Positions 8,703 to 17,367 of a DNA stretch of 56,299 nucleotides are shown here, piece by piece. This DNA is from Sediminimonas qiaohouensis DSM 21189 (lineage in GTDB: Bacteria > Pseudomonadota > Alphaproteobacteria > Rhodobacterales > Rhodobacteraceae), in contig NZ_AUIJ01000016.1 of assembly GCF_000423645.1 (NCBI RefSeq), positions 1 to 56,299 on the forward strand. The letters are read 5' to 3'. Within the stretch, counting starts at the first letter, position 1, and each line of letters starts with the position of its first letter. Made by a program: the position numbers and the translations under genes. The notes under the pieces are model-generated. The model did not search any database. It was given only the letters and a program-made list of their open reading frames with translations, and was not told the DNA's origin.

Positions 8703-9533
8703 CTAGATCACGAAGCCGCCGCCGCAGATGACGTACTGGCCCGAGATGAAGTTCGATTCAGGCGCACAAAACAGATAGACCGCGTCGGCGGCCTCTTGCG
8801 GGGTGCCGACCCGGCCCAGCGGGATCATCCGTTCCATCTGGGACAGAAGATCGGGGTTCACGCCGACTTTGATCTCTTTTTCCTCGACCTTGATCGTGCT
8901 GTCTCCGTCGGCGCTGCCTTCGGTCAGGCGGGTGCGGATCGGGCCGAAGGCCACGGCATTGACATTGACCTTGTAGCGGCCCCATTCCTTGGCCATCGTC
9001 CGGGTGACCCCGAGAATCCCGGCCTTGGCAGCGGAATAGTTGATCTGGCCGGCATTACCGCCGGTCCCGGAGATGGACGAAATGTTCACAACCTTGCGGA
9101 ACACTTCCTGTCCGGCGGCGGCTTCTTCCTTGGCCCTGGCGCTGATCACCGGCTGGGCGGCGCGCAGGATCTTGAAGGGCGCTGTCATGTGAACGTCGAT
9201 GATCGCCTGCCACTGTTCGTCGGTCATCTTCTGAATGACACTGTCCCAGGTGTAGCCGGCGTTGTTCACGATGATGTCCAGCCCTCCAAAGCTGTCGACG
9301 CCGGTCCTGATGAACCGTTCGGCAAAGCCGTCTTCGGTCACGCTGCCGGCGCAGACCACCGCTTCGCCGCCGGCGGCGCGGATGGCCTCGGCGGTTTCAT
9401 TGGCCGGGTCGGCATCCAGATCGTTGATCACCAGCCGGGCCCCTTCCGAGGCCAGCTTCAGTGCGATTTCACGTCCGATGCCCCGGCCTGAACCGGAGAC
9501 CAGCGCGACGCGCCCATCGAGTTTGTCAGTCAT
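8703..9533 (-). CDS. Short-chain dehydrogenase/reductase (AtuB/G-like position)
   Basis: NAD(P)-dependent oxidoreductase, 276 aa, probably acting on a hydroxyacyl-CoA or an alcohol of the degraded substrate. Complete classical SDR motifs: GSGRGIG near the N-terminus, NNAG (about 92), a Ser in SSISG (about 151), YSAAK (about 165), and VCGGGF at the end. The start at 9533 has GGAAGGA upstream. It lies 24 nt after the thiolase and precedes the carboxylase genes. P. aeruginosa atu operons also carry SDRs (AtuB, AtuG), but assignment to one of them would be a guess. Confidence 0.9.
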   Translation of the reverse strand: MTDKLDGRVALVSGSGRGIGREIALKLASEGARLVINDLDADPANETAEAIRAAGGEAVVCAGSVTEDGFAERFIRTGVDSFGGLDIIVNNAGYTWDSVIQKMTDEQWQAIIDVHMTAPFKILRAAQPVISARAKEEAAAGQEVFRKVVNISSISGTGGNAGQINYSAAKAGILGVTRTMAKEWGRYKVNVNAVAFGPIRTRLTEGSADGDSTIKVEEKEIKVGVNPDLLSQMERMIPLGRVGTPQEAADAVYLFCAPESNFISGQYVICGGGFVI

Positions 9534-9557
9534 GGTCTATCCTTCCGAATGGCGCTG

Positions 9558-10742
9558 TCAAACTTTTTCGTAAAGTGTGGTCACACAGGCCCCGCCGAGG
9601 CCCAGGTTATGCTGAAGCGTCAGGCGCGCACCGTCGACCTGACGCGCATCGGCCTGGCCGCGCAGCTGCTGAACAAGCTCGGTGCATTGCGCAAGCCCGG
9701 TCGCCCCGAGCGGATGGCCCTTGGACAACAGACCGCCCGACGAGTTGGTCACGTATTTGCCGCCATAGGTATTGTCGCCGTCGTCGACGAATTTCGCCGC
9801 CTCGCCGCGCCCGCACAGGCCAAGCGCCTCATAGGTGATCAGCTCGTTTTGGGCGAAACAGTCGTGCAATTCGACCACGTCGACATCTTCGGGTCCGATG
9901 CCCGCGGCCTCGTAAACCTGATCGGCGGCGTTCTTGGCCATCGAGAAGCCGACAACCTCGCGCATGTCGTGCGCTTCGAAGGTTTCCGGGCCGTCCGTTG
10001 TCATGGCCTGAGCCGAAATCCGGACCGAACTGTCGAGGCCGTGCTTGTCTGCGAATTCCTTGGAACAGACGATTGCCGCGGCGGCGCCGCAGGTCGGCGG
10101 GCAGGCCATCAGCCTGGTCATGACGCCGGGCCAGACGACCGGAGCCGCCATGACCTCTTCGGGCGTCATCTCCTGCCGGAACAAGGCAACCGGGTTCCTA
10201 GCCGCATGCCGGCTGGCCTTGGCGCGGATTTTCGCGAAGGTTTCCAGCGGTGTCCCGAATTCCTCCATATGCGCCTGGCCCGCGCCGCCGAAATACCGAA
10301 GCGCCAGCGGGATCTCCGAGTTGCCGACCAGTTCCTCGGTTTCCTCGTCGAAGGACGCAAACGGGCTGACCCGGTCGTTGAACATCGCGCCGATTGCGCC
10401 GGGCTGCATCTGCTCGAACCCGAGAGCCAGAGCGCAGTCTGCCGCGCCGCTTTCGACGGCCTGGCGGGCCAGGAACAGGGCAGACGACCCTGTCGAGCAG
10501 TTGTTGTTGACGTTCACGACCGGAATGCCGGTCATGCCGACCTGGTACAGGGCGCGCTGGCCGCAGGTGCTATCGCCGTAGACATAGCCCACATAGGCCT
10601 GCTGAACCTTGTCATAGTCCAGTCCCGCGTCCGCCAGGGCGGAGCAGGTGGCCGTGGAAGCCATGACATCATAGCTTTCGGATTTTCCCGGCTTCTGGAA
10701 CGGGACCATCCCGACGCCGACGACATAGGCTTTGTCTTTCAT
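9558..10742 (-). CDS. Thiolase family protein (SCP-x / lipid-transfer type)
   Basis: Probable 3-ketoacyl-CoA thiolase of the SCP-x family, 394 aa from ATG 10742 (GGGAGAGAA upstream). The longer frame to 10802 runs through the operator region and is rejected. Nucleophilic Cys in VNNNCSTGS (about residue 87), SSGGLLSKGHPLGATG with catalytic His (about 340), and C-terminal LGLGGACVTTLY. This branch often handles branched or ring-derived acyl-CoAs. It is the first gene of operon A, 54 bp below an operator-like site, and diverges from the PaaY-like gene. Confidence 0.92.
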   Translation of the reverse strand: MKDKAYVVGVGMVPFQKPGKSESYDVMASTATCSALADAGLDYDKVQQAYVGYVYGDSTCGQRALYQVGMTGIPVVNVNNNCSTGSSALFLARQAVESGAADCALALGFEQMQPGAIGAMFNDRVSPFASFDEETEELVGNSEIPLALRYFGGAGQAHMEEFGTPLETFAKIRAKASRHAARNPVALFRQEMTPEEVMAAPVVWPGVMTRLMACPPTCGAAAAIVCSKEFADKHGLDSSVRISAQAMTTDGPETFEAHDMREVVGFSMAKNAADQVYEAAGIGPEDVDVVELHDCFAQNELITYEALGLCGRGEAAKFVDDGDNTYGGKYVTNSSGGLLSKGHPLGATGLAQCTELVQQLRGQADARQVDGARLTLQHNLGLGGACVTTLYEKV

Positions 10743-10795
10743 TTCTCTCTCCCAGATTCGATCCGGACGCCATGAGTCGAGCGCCAATGCATTTT

Positions 10796-10809
10796 CTACC
10801 ATTTGTTAG
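10796..10809. promoter_or_regulatory. TetR-type operator copy 1
   Basis: CTACCATTTGTTAG, one mismatch from the shared near-palindrome CTAACANNTGTTAG. It lies 54 bp upstream of the thiolase start, where a repressor could block operon A. Confidence 0.6.
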
Positions 10810-10873
10810 ATTTTACATCCCGTGGGAAGGCAGTGTCAACAACGACACGTCGCGGCTGTGCTTGCCGAATTTT

Positions 10874-10887
10874 CTAACATATGTTTG
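10874..10887. promoter_or_regulatory. TetR-type operator copy 2
   Basis: CTAACATATGTTTG, in the 285-bp divergent region (10743-11027) between the thiolase and the PaaY-like gene. The two copies are 78 bp apart, so each transcription direction could have its own site. Confidence 0.6.
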
Positions 10888-11027
10888 AATATTCTGCGGC
10901 GTGGTCTTGGTTGTTAGTCTAAATCCGGCTTGCGAGTCGGGTCGGGAATGGGCGCGCGGTTATTGAACATCGGGGCCCTGGGTCGGCGTTAAAAGACCTC
11001 TCGCCTATGAAAGAAAGGAAGAAACAC

Positions 11028-11639
11028 ATGGCGAATTACTATGAATTCAAAGGCTTCGTTCCCGTTGTTCCCGAGGGGACATTCGTTCATCCCCAGGCGG
11101 TGCTGATCGGAAACGTCATACTCGGTCAGGGGTGCTATATCGGACCCGGCGCAAGCCTGCGAGGTGATTTCGGCAGGATCGTGATCGGCGACGGGGCCAA
11201 TGTTCAGGACAATTGCATCATCCATTCCTTCCCGGGCCGCGATGCGGTGGTCGAAACCGACGGTCATATTGGCCACGGCGCGATTCTGCACGGGTGCACC
11301 GTCGGCCGGAATGTGCTGGTCGGGATGAATGCCGTCATCATGGACGGCGTGGAGCTTGGCGCGGAATCCATTGTCGGCGCGCAGGCATTTGTGCGGGGCG
11401 AAACCGTGATCCCGCCGCGTTCTATGGTGGTCGGGGCGCCGGCAAGGGTGATCCGCGAGGTCACCGAGAAGGAAGTTGCATGGAAAACCCGCGGAACGGC
11501 CGAATATCAGCAACTGGCGCGCGACTGTCTGGCCGGGCTGAGACCCGCCAACCCGCTGAAAGCGGTCGAGGCCGACCGGCCCGAGATGGCGGCCTCTGAT
11601 GTGGTGTCCATTCAGGAGGCGCGGCAGCAGACGACCTGA
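11028..11639 (+). CDS. PaaY/CaiE-type gamma-carbonic anhydrase-fold protein
   Basis: Left-handed beta-helix (hexapeptide) protein, 203 aa. Start at 11028 chosen because AAAGGAAG lies 7 nt upstream; an ATG at 11007 is less well placed. Repeats such as VLIGNVILGQGCYIGPGASL and the metal ligands HSF...GHIGHGAILHG (gamma-CA His triad) are visible. PaaY in phenylacetate clusters hydrolyses dead-end CoA thioesters, and a CoA-detoxifying or salvage role fits here. It is transcribed divergently from operon A and shares its operator region. Confidence 0.88.
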   Translation: MANYYEFKGFVPVVPEGTFVHPQAVLIGNVILGQGCYIGPGASLRGDFGRIVIGDGANVQDNCIIHSFPGRDAVVETDGHIGHGAILHGCTVGRNVLVGMNAVIMDGVELGAESIVGAQAFVRGETVIPPRSMVVGAPARVIREVTEKEVAWKTRGTAEYQQLARDCLAGLRPANPLKAVEADRPEMAASDVVSIQEARQQTT

Positions 11640-11693
11640 TGCGCCGGACTCGGATGCGGCCCGATCATGGAGGCCGCGCCGGATCCTGGACGG

Positions 11694-13301
11694 TCACAGC
11701 CGGAATATCCCGTAATGCGGATCGTCGATCGGCGCGTTCAGCGAGGCGGAAATCGACATGCCAAGCGCATTGCGTGTATCCGCCGGGTCGAGGATGCCGT
11801 CGTCCCACAATTCCGAGGTCGAGGTATAGGCTTCGACATCACGCCGGAATTTCTCCAGCACCGGATCGCGGATCGCGGCGGTTTCCTCTTCGCTCAGTTT
11901 CTTGCCCTCGCGTTCAAGCTGCCGGATCTTGACGTCGGCCATGGTGTTGGCGGCCTGATCCGCCCCCATCACCCCTATTTCGGCCTGCGGCCACATGAAC
12001 AGCGTGCGGGCATCCCAGGCCCGCCCGCACATGCCGTAATTGCCCGCGCCGTAAGAGGCATTGGCGATCACGGTGAATTTTGGCACGACCGAGCCGCCCT
12101 GCGCCATCAGCATCTTGGCGCCGTCCTTGGCGATGCCGCGTTCCTCGTATTCGCGGCCCACCATGTAGCCGGTGATGTTCTGGAAAAAGATCAGAGGCGT
12201 GCCGTTCTGGTTGCACAGCTGCATGAAATGCGCCGCCTTGAGCGAACTGTCGTTGAACAGTACCCCATTGTTGGCGAGGATCCCGACCTTGTAGCCCCAG
12301 ATATGGGCAAAGCCGCAGACCATCGTGGTGCCGTAATCGGGCTGATATTCGTGAAAGCGCGAGCCATCCACGATCCGGGCCAGAACTTCGCGCATGTCGA
12401 ACTGGGTTTTCCGGTCCTTGGGGATGATTCCATAGAGTTCCTTGGGGTCGTAGTAAGGCTCTTCAAAGGCGGCGGTTTCGATGATCGTCTTCGGCGGGCG
12501 CGTCCATTGGCTGACAATTTCGCGCGCCAGTGAAAAGGCCTGTTCTTCGGTGGCGGCGCGGTAATCGCCGGTGCCCGAGACCGAGGTGTGCATCACCGCC
12601 CCGCCCAGCTCCTGAACGCCGACTTCTTCGCCGGTGGCCGCCTTGACCAGCGGCGGACCGCCAAGGAAAATCGCACCGGTGCCTTCGATGATGATGTTAT
12701 AGTCGCTTAGCGTCGGCACATAGGCGCCGCCGGCCGTACAATGCCCGCCGACCACCGCGATCTGCGGGATGTTGGCCTGGCTCAGCTTGACCTGATTGCG
12801 AAAGACCCGCCCGCCGAGATAGCGGTCGGGAAAGACGCCGTGCTGCAACGGCAGGAAGCCGCCGGCGCTGTCACAGATGTGGATGACCGGCAGGCGGTTT
12901 TCCAGCGCGACATCCAGAAGCCGCACGATCTTCTTGACGGTATGAGGATACCAAGCGCCGCCCTTGACGCTGGCATCGTTGGCATGAATGGCAACCTCGC
13001 GGCCCTGCACGATGCCGATGCCCGTCACCACCGCGGCACCGGGCACCGCGCCGTCATATTCGCGACAAGCGGCGAGCGTCGAGAACTCCAGAAACGGCGT
13101 GCCGGGGTCCAGCAGCAGATTCAGCCGCTCGCGCACGCCCAGCTTGTTCTGGCGCGCCAGCCGGTCGATGTCGCGTTGGGGCCGCTCGAAACGTGCCGCG
13201 TGCTGGCGGGCGTGGAACTCTTCCAGCCGCTCGGACATGGCCGCATGGTTGGCCTTGAAGTCGGGCGAATTGGTGTCGATCTGACTTTCGATCCGGCGCA
13301 T
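11694..13301 (-). CDS. Acyl-CoA carboxylase beta subunit B (carboxyltransferase)
   Basis: Second carboxyltransferase of the window, 535 aa, last gene of the atuA operon. Motifs: GAAVVTGIGIVQG, ANDASVKGG, CDSAGGFLPLQ, QNITGYMVGREYE and GAGNYGMCGRAWD. It is clearly diverged from the other two copies, so it is not a recent duplicate. Its partners are the separate biotin carboxylase and carrier genes directly upstream; only 2 nt separate it from the carrier gene. Probably carboxylates a branched enoyl-CoA; substrate unknown. Confidence 0.92.
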   Translation of the reverse strand: MRRIESQIDTNSPDFKANHAAMSERLEEFHARQHAARFERPQRDIDRLARQNKLGVRERLNLLLDPGTPFLEFSTLAACREYDGAVPGAAVVTGIGIVQGREVAIHANDASVKGGAWYPHTVKKIVRLLDVALENRLPVIHICDSAGGFLPLQHGVFPDRYLGGRVFRNQVKLSQANIPQIAVVGGHCTAGGAYVPTLSDYNIIIEGTGAIFLGGPPLVKAATGEEVGVQELGGAVMHTSVSGTGDYRAATEEQAFSLAREIVSQWTRPPKTIIETAAFEEPYYDPKELYGIIPKDRKTQFDMREVLARIVDGSRFHEYQPDYGTTMVCGFAHIWGYKVGILANNGVLFNDSSLKAAHFMQLCNQNGTPLIFFQNITGYMVGREYEERGIAKDGAKMLMAQGGSVVPKFTVIANASYGAGNYGMCGRAWDARTLFMWPQAEIGVMGADQAANTMADVKIRQLEREGKKLSEEETAAIRDPVLEKFRRDVEAYTSTSELWDDGILDPADTRNALGMSISASLNAPIDDPHYGIFRL

Positions 13302-13303
13302 GG

Positions 13304-13807
13304 TCAGTCCTCCTCCGGAGCCAGCAGGGCGAGCGTGGCCTTCAGCCCGAAACTGTCGCCCGCGGCAAATGGTATTTCGGCGACCACCCCGTCGCGCGGC
13401 GCGGTCAGGCTGGTTTCGAGTTTCATGCTTTCAATGTCGAGCAACGGCTGGCCTTCCCTGACGTGATCGCCGGGTTTGGCGTTCACGGACACAACCGTTC
13501 CGGGCATCGGCGCGACGATACGGTCATCGGCGGCCCCGCCATCGCGTCCGGCCAGCCGCTCGGCGGGATCGACCCGCCCGATCGCATAGGTCCGGCCATT
13601 CATATGCACGAACGTCGCATCGGGCCCGACGGCCAGCCGCAAATCCTGCACACGCCCCCTCGTCCGAAGCACATGACCACCCGGCGCACCGGCGGGGTCC
13701 AACCGGCAGGGATGCGCGCCATCGGGGGTGTTGAGGATAAAGCGGTTGCCATCGTGGGACAGCCAGCATTCGGTCTCTTCGCCGTTGATCTGGAATATCC
13801 TTCGCAT
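13304..13807 (-). CDS. Free-standing biotin carboxyl carrier protein
   Basis: Carries carboxybiotin between the biotin carboxylase upstream and the carboxyltransferase downstream. 167 aa from ATG 13807, which shares one base with the preceding stop (TGATG); ATG 13819 is an alternative. The C-terminal biotinyl domain (about residues 90-167) has the PMPGTVVSV start, biotinyl Lys in ESMKLETSL (about residue 129) and GDSFG end. The N-terminal 90 residues look like the linking beta-barrel that is normally fused in alpha subunits. So the alpha subunit of this system is split into two genes. Confidence 0.92.
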   Translation of the reverse strand: MRRIFQINGEETECWLSHDGNRFILNTPDGAHPCRLDPAGAPGGHVLRTRGRVQDLRLAVGPDATFVHMNGRTYAIGRVDPAERLAGRDGGAADDRIVAPMPGTVVSVNAKPGDHVREGQPLLDIESMKLETSLTAPRDGVVAEIPFAAGDSFGLKATLALLAPEED

Positions 13808-15279
13808 CAGTTTCTCCATCCGCCCATCTTGCGGTGCATCTGGGGTACCTGCATCACCTCATCCACCAGCCGTTCGTCCGACAGGGCCGCGACCGCCAAC
13901 AGCATGTCGCTCACATCCTCGGTCGGCGCGGTCAGTGTATCGGCCTGCTCGGCCAGAAATCCGGTGGAGACATCCCCAGACGCGAAATCGGGATGCGCAA
14001 GGATCGCATCCAGATAGCCGGTATTGGTCGTCAACCCGAGGATCACATAGTTCTGCACCGCCTGACGCGCGCGGGCGATGGCTTCTGCCCGGTCCGGCCC
14101 ATGCACGATCAGCTTTGACAGCATCGCGTCGAAATCGGTCGTCACCTCGCCGCCGTCCAGAATGCCGCTGTCGACACGCACCCCTTCGCCCCGCGGCTCG
14201 TCCAGCAGAAGGATGTCGCCGATGGCGGGGCGGAAATCTTCCCTCGCATCCTCGGCGCAGATGCGCAGCTCGATCGAATGACCATTCTGCGGAATGTCGG
14301 CCTGCGCCGCGCTCAGCCCCTCGCCCGCCGCGATGCGCAGCTGTTCGGCGACAAGGTCGAAGCCGGTCACCATTTCGGTCACCGGATGTTCAACCTGAAG
14401 CCGGGTGTTCATCTCCAGGAAGTAGAAGGCCCCGTTCTGGGCATAGATGAACTCGACCGTGCCGGCGCCGCGATAATTGACGGCGCGGGCGATCCCGGCG
14501 GCGGTTTCGCAAATCTCGCCCCGCTGTTCGGGGGTCAGCGCGGGGGACGGCGTTTCCTCGATGATCTTCTGGAACCGGCGCTGGATCGAGCATTCGCGTT
14601 CCCAGAAATGCACCACATTGCCCTGACCGTCGCCCATCACCTGTACCTCGATATGGCGCGGGCGCTCGATATAGCGTTCGACGAACAGCCGCCCGTCGCC
14701 GAAATAGCGCTCGCCCTCGCGGCGGGCGGTCTCGATTTCGGACTCCAGCGCGCCGCCCTCGGGCACGACGCGCATCCCCTTGCCGCCGCCGCCCGCCGAG
14801 GGCTTGATTAGCAGCGGGTAGCCCACCGCGCGGGCGCGTTCGACAAAACTCGCGGGGTCGTCATCCTCGATGGCCGAGGGGGCAACCGGAAAGCCGCGCT
14901 CCTCGACAAAGGCGCGGGCGCGGACCTTGTCGCCCATCAGGTCGATAACCTCGGATGTGGGGCCGACAAACGTCACGCCGGCCTTGTCCAGCACGGCCAC
15001 GAAGCCCGCGTTTTCCGACAGGAAGCCATAGCCCGGATGCACAGCGTCCGCGCCGATCCGTTGCGCCGCCTCGACGATTTGCGGGATGTCGAGATAGGCG
15101 GCCACGGGCGTCGGACCCTCGATGGTCACCACCTCGTCGGCAATCAGATGCGCCGGCCCCTCCTGTTCGGAGCTATGTCGCAGCACGGCGGTCGCAAGGC
15201 CGCGCGCCCTGGCTGTGCGCAGGACGCGGGCCGCGATCTCGCCCCGGTTGGCGACCAGAAGTTTGGAAATACCCATCAT
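13807..15279 (-). CDS. Biotin carboxylase subunit B (no fused carrier)
   Basis: ATP-grasp biotin carboxylase, about 490 aa, ending at KMGGWRN with no biotinyl domain. Motifs: LLVANRGEIAARV, HPGYGFLSENAGF, SAGGGGKGMRVV (about 165), EMNTRLQVEHPVTEM (about 290) and GVRVDSG. Starts at 15291 (ATGA overlap with atuA), 15279 and 15276 are all in frame. AAAGGAAGG lies just before the last two, so I place the start at 15279 or 15276. It works with the carrier and carboxyltransferase that follow. The operon order atuA, BC, BCCP, CT differs from classical atu, liu and acc layouts. Confidence 0.92.
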   Translation of the reverse strand: MMGISKLLVANRGEIAARVLRTARARGLATAVLRHSSEQEGPAHLIADEVVTIEGPTPVAAYLDIPQIVEAAQRIGADAVHPGYGFLSENAGFVAVLDKAGVTFVGPTSEVIDLMGDKVRARAFVEERGFPVAPSAIEDDDPASFVERARAVGYPLLIKPSAGGGGKGMRVVPEGGALESEIETARREGERYFGDGRLFVERYIERPRHIEVQVMGDGQGNVVHFWERECSIQRRFQKIIEETPSPALTPEQRGEICETAAGIARAVNYRGAGTVEFIYAQNGAFYFLEMNTRLQVEHPVTEMVTGFDLVAEQLRIAAGEGLSAAQADIPQNGHSIELRICAEDAREDFRPAIGDILLLDEPRGEGVRVDSGILDGGEVTTDFDAMLSKLIVHGPDRAEAIARARQAVQNYVILGLTTNTGYLDAILAHPDFASGDVSTGFLAEQADTLTAPTEDVSDMLLAVAALSDERLVDEVMQVPQMHRKMGGWRN

Positions 15280-15287
15280 CCTTCCTT

Positions 15288-17087
15288 TCATGCTCTCTCG
15301 GCGGAGTGCAGCCCGTCTTGCGCCGCCAAATCGGCCGGCACGGGGATTTCAATGTCGAGCAGCATCTGCGCAAAGCCTTTGCCCTGCGGGTCGATGCGGA
15401 CCGAGGCGATGCCGCCGCCGCCCAGCGATTCATGCAGCAGGAAGTTCAGCGCATGGCTTCCGGGCAGGTCGAAACGTTCGACCGGGCCGTCGCACAGATG
15501 CGTGAAATAGGCCTTCACCCTGTCTTCGGTGAGGGCGGAACGGATATAGGGCAGGTAGTCCGGCTTGCGTGCCAGTATACCGATATTGGCGATGTCGCCC
15601 TTGTCGCCGGAGCGCCCCCAGGCCAGATCGACCAGCCGAACCTTGACCGCTTCGGGACCTGCCTCGCGGCTTTCCACTGGCGGCGCGGCGGGCGGATCCA
15701 GACGCAGCTCTTTGGTGGCAACGGTGACCGGCACATCGGTGCCATCCACCTCGACCGCGACGGGGGTGTCGGCCTTGTCCTGCAGGAACGAGAACAGCCG
15801 CACGACCGGCTGCACCTTGGGCCGCCCGGCAAAGAACCCGGTCAGACCCTGCGCGGTGGAAATGGCCATCGGCGCGATTTCTCCGGCGAAGATATTCAGC
15901 GCGCCCCGGTCGTCATGCACCGCGCCGATCTTGAGCACCACTTCGCGCGTCCGGGCGCGGGCGTTGGCGCCATAGGCGGCCTCGGCCCCCAGAACCTCGA
16001 CGCTGACCTGCCGAAAGTCGCCCAGGTTCCTGTCGCGGAAAATCCGCCGGCTGCGGGTCAGGATCGCCTCGGCCACACGCTTGGCCTTGGCTGGCGCGTC
16101 GATGGCGGCCAGCGTCAGCGTGGTGACCGCACGCCAACCGTCAGCATGGGTCGCCGAGACCTTGTAGCTGCTGGTGCGCCCCAGCCCCCTGCCACCCTTG
16201 ACCAGAACCCGGTCCGGGCCGACCTGTTCCAGCGTGACGCCGGACCAGTCGCAGATCACATCCGGCAGCAGGTAGGCGCGCGGATCGCCGATTTCATACA
16301 GCATCTGTTCGCCGACCGAGCCCGGCACAACCAGCCCGCCGGTATCGGGCGTCTTGGTCATGACGAAACTGCCGTCTGCCGAGACTTCGACGATGGGCAT
16401 GCCCATGTCGTCCCAGCCCAGGACGTCCTGCCAGTCGGTGAAATTGCCCCCCGTTCCCTGCGGGCCGCATTCGATCAGATGGCCCGCCAGCGATCCCTGG
16501 CTGAGCTTGTCCCAATCGTCATCGCCCCAGCCAAACTCGTGCATCAAGGGGCCAAGCGCCACGGCGCTGTCGGCGCAGCGCCCGGTGATCACGATCTCGG
16601 CGCCGCCGTCCAGCGCCGTGGCGATGGGGCGGGCGCCCAGATAGGCATTCATGCTCCAGATATCGTCCGGGAAATCGGCGCCAGAGAACATTTCCGTCAC
16701 GCCGCGGGCGCGGATCTCGTCCGCGCGGTCCAGCAGGTCGTCGCCCAGCACGACACCGATGGACAGGTCGATCCCGGCCTCCTCTGCCGCCCTGGCAAGC
16801 GCATCGCTGCAGCCGCGCGGGTTCACCCCGCCGGCATTGGCCACAACCTTGATCCCCCTCGCCTTGATCTCGGGCAACCACGGCTCCAGCGCCTTGACGA
16901 AGTCCGGCGCAAAGCCCGCTTCCGGCGTCTTGGCCCGCGCGCGGGCCATCAAAGACATCGTCACTTCCGCCAGATAATCGAACACCAGGTAGTCGATATC
17001 GCCCTTGGATACCAACTGGCCAATGGCTTCGGGCGTATCACCCCAGAAACCCGAGGCGCACCCGAGCCGCAATTGTCGATCCGTCAT
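15288..17087 (-). CDS. atuA: AtuA family protein (DUF1446 + AtuA-like ferredoxin-fold tail)
   Basis: Member of the acyclic terpene utilisation AtuA family, 599 aa; biochemical activity is not established to my knowledge. N-terminal DUF1446 region begins RLGCASGFWGDTPEAI with conserved YLVFDYLAEVTMS, VANAGGVNP, VITGRCADSA and QGTGGNF. The C-terminal domain (about 490-590) has VDLAWGRSGDKGDIANIG and LHESLGGGG, typical of the AtuA-like C-terminal domain. Start 17087 has GGAGGTG just upstream. A second in-frame ATG at 17105 has an almost identical ribosome site, from an 18-nt in-frame repeat. First gene of operon B, tied to a carboxylase, so a role in handling the carboxylated or hydrated branched acyl-CoA is likely. 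Confidence 0.92.
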   Translation of the reverse strand: MTDRQLRLGCASGFWGDTPEAIGQLVSKGDIDYLVFDYLAEVTMSLMARARAKTPEAGFAPDFVKALEPWLPEIKARGIKVVANAGGVNPRGCSDALARAAEEAGIDLSIGVVLGDDLLDRADEIRARGVTEMFSGADFPDDIWSMNAYLGARPIATALDGGAEIVITGRCADSAVALGPLMHEFGWGDDDWDKLSQGSLAGHLIECGPQGTGGNFTDWQDVLGWDDMGMPIVEVSADGSFVMTKTPDTGGLVVPGSVGEQMLYEIGDPRAYLLPDVICDWSGVTLEQVGPDRVLVKGGRGLGRTSSYKVSATHADGWRAVTTLTLAAIDAPAKAKRVAEAILTRSRRIFRDRNLGDFRQVSVEVLGAEAAYGANARARTREVVLKIGAVHDDRGALNIFAGEIAPMAISTAQGLTGFFAGRPKVQPVVRLFSFLQDKADTPVAVEVDGTDVPVTVATKELRLDPPAAPPVESREAGPEAVKVRLVDLAWGRSGDKGDIANIGILARKPDYLPYIRSALTEDRVKAYFTHLCDGPVERFDLPGSHALNFLLHESLGGGGIASVRIDPQGKGFAQMLLDIEIPVPADLAAQDGLHSAERA

Positions 17088-17307
17088 ATCCACCTCCCTA
17101 GTCATATCCCCCTCCCTATCTGCCCGTCCATCTCGGCGCGCGTCTTGTATCACGAAGCGCCACCGTTCGGCCCGAACAGCCGTAAGCAACGCTCGTATCC
17201 GCAGAACCCCCCGAAAGAACCATTCCTAAGAACACTTCCGAAATCCCCCCTTCTTCACGACGCAATCAACAACGTCAAATCGCAAAAAGCGCGTCTTGCA
17301 AAGTTTT

Positions 17308-17321
17308 CTAACATGTGTTTG
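17308..17321. promoter_or_regulatory. TetR-type operator copy 3
   Basis: CTAACATGTGTTTG in the 280-bp divergent region 17088-17367 between atuA (minus) and the first IVD-like dehydrogenase (plus). The rest of this region holds no other gene. Confidence 0.65.
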
Positions 17322-17367
17322 ATTTTGGTCAATAGCTCGGTCTCACATTCTGCTCAGGAGGAACACC

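Noticed and set aside
10743-10802. N-terminal extension of the thiolase
   Set aside because: The extra residues are not thiolase-like and the segment contains operator copy 1; ATG 10742 has a ribosome site.
11640-11693. Inverted repeat GCGGCC/GGCCGC between the PaaY-like gene and the carboxyltransferase
   Set aside because: Only six pairs and no T tract; too weak to call a terminator.
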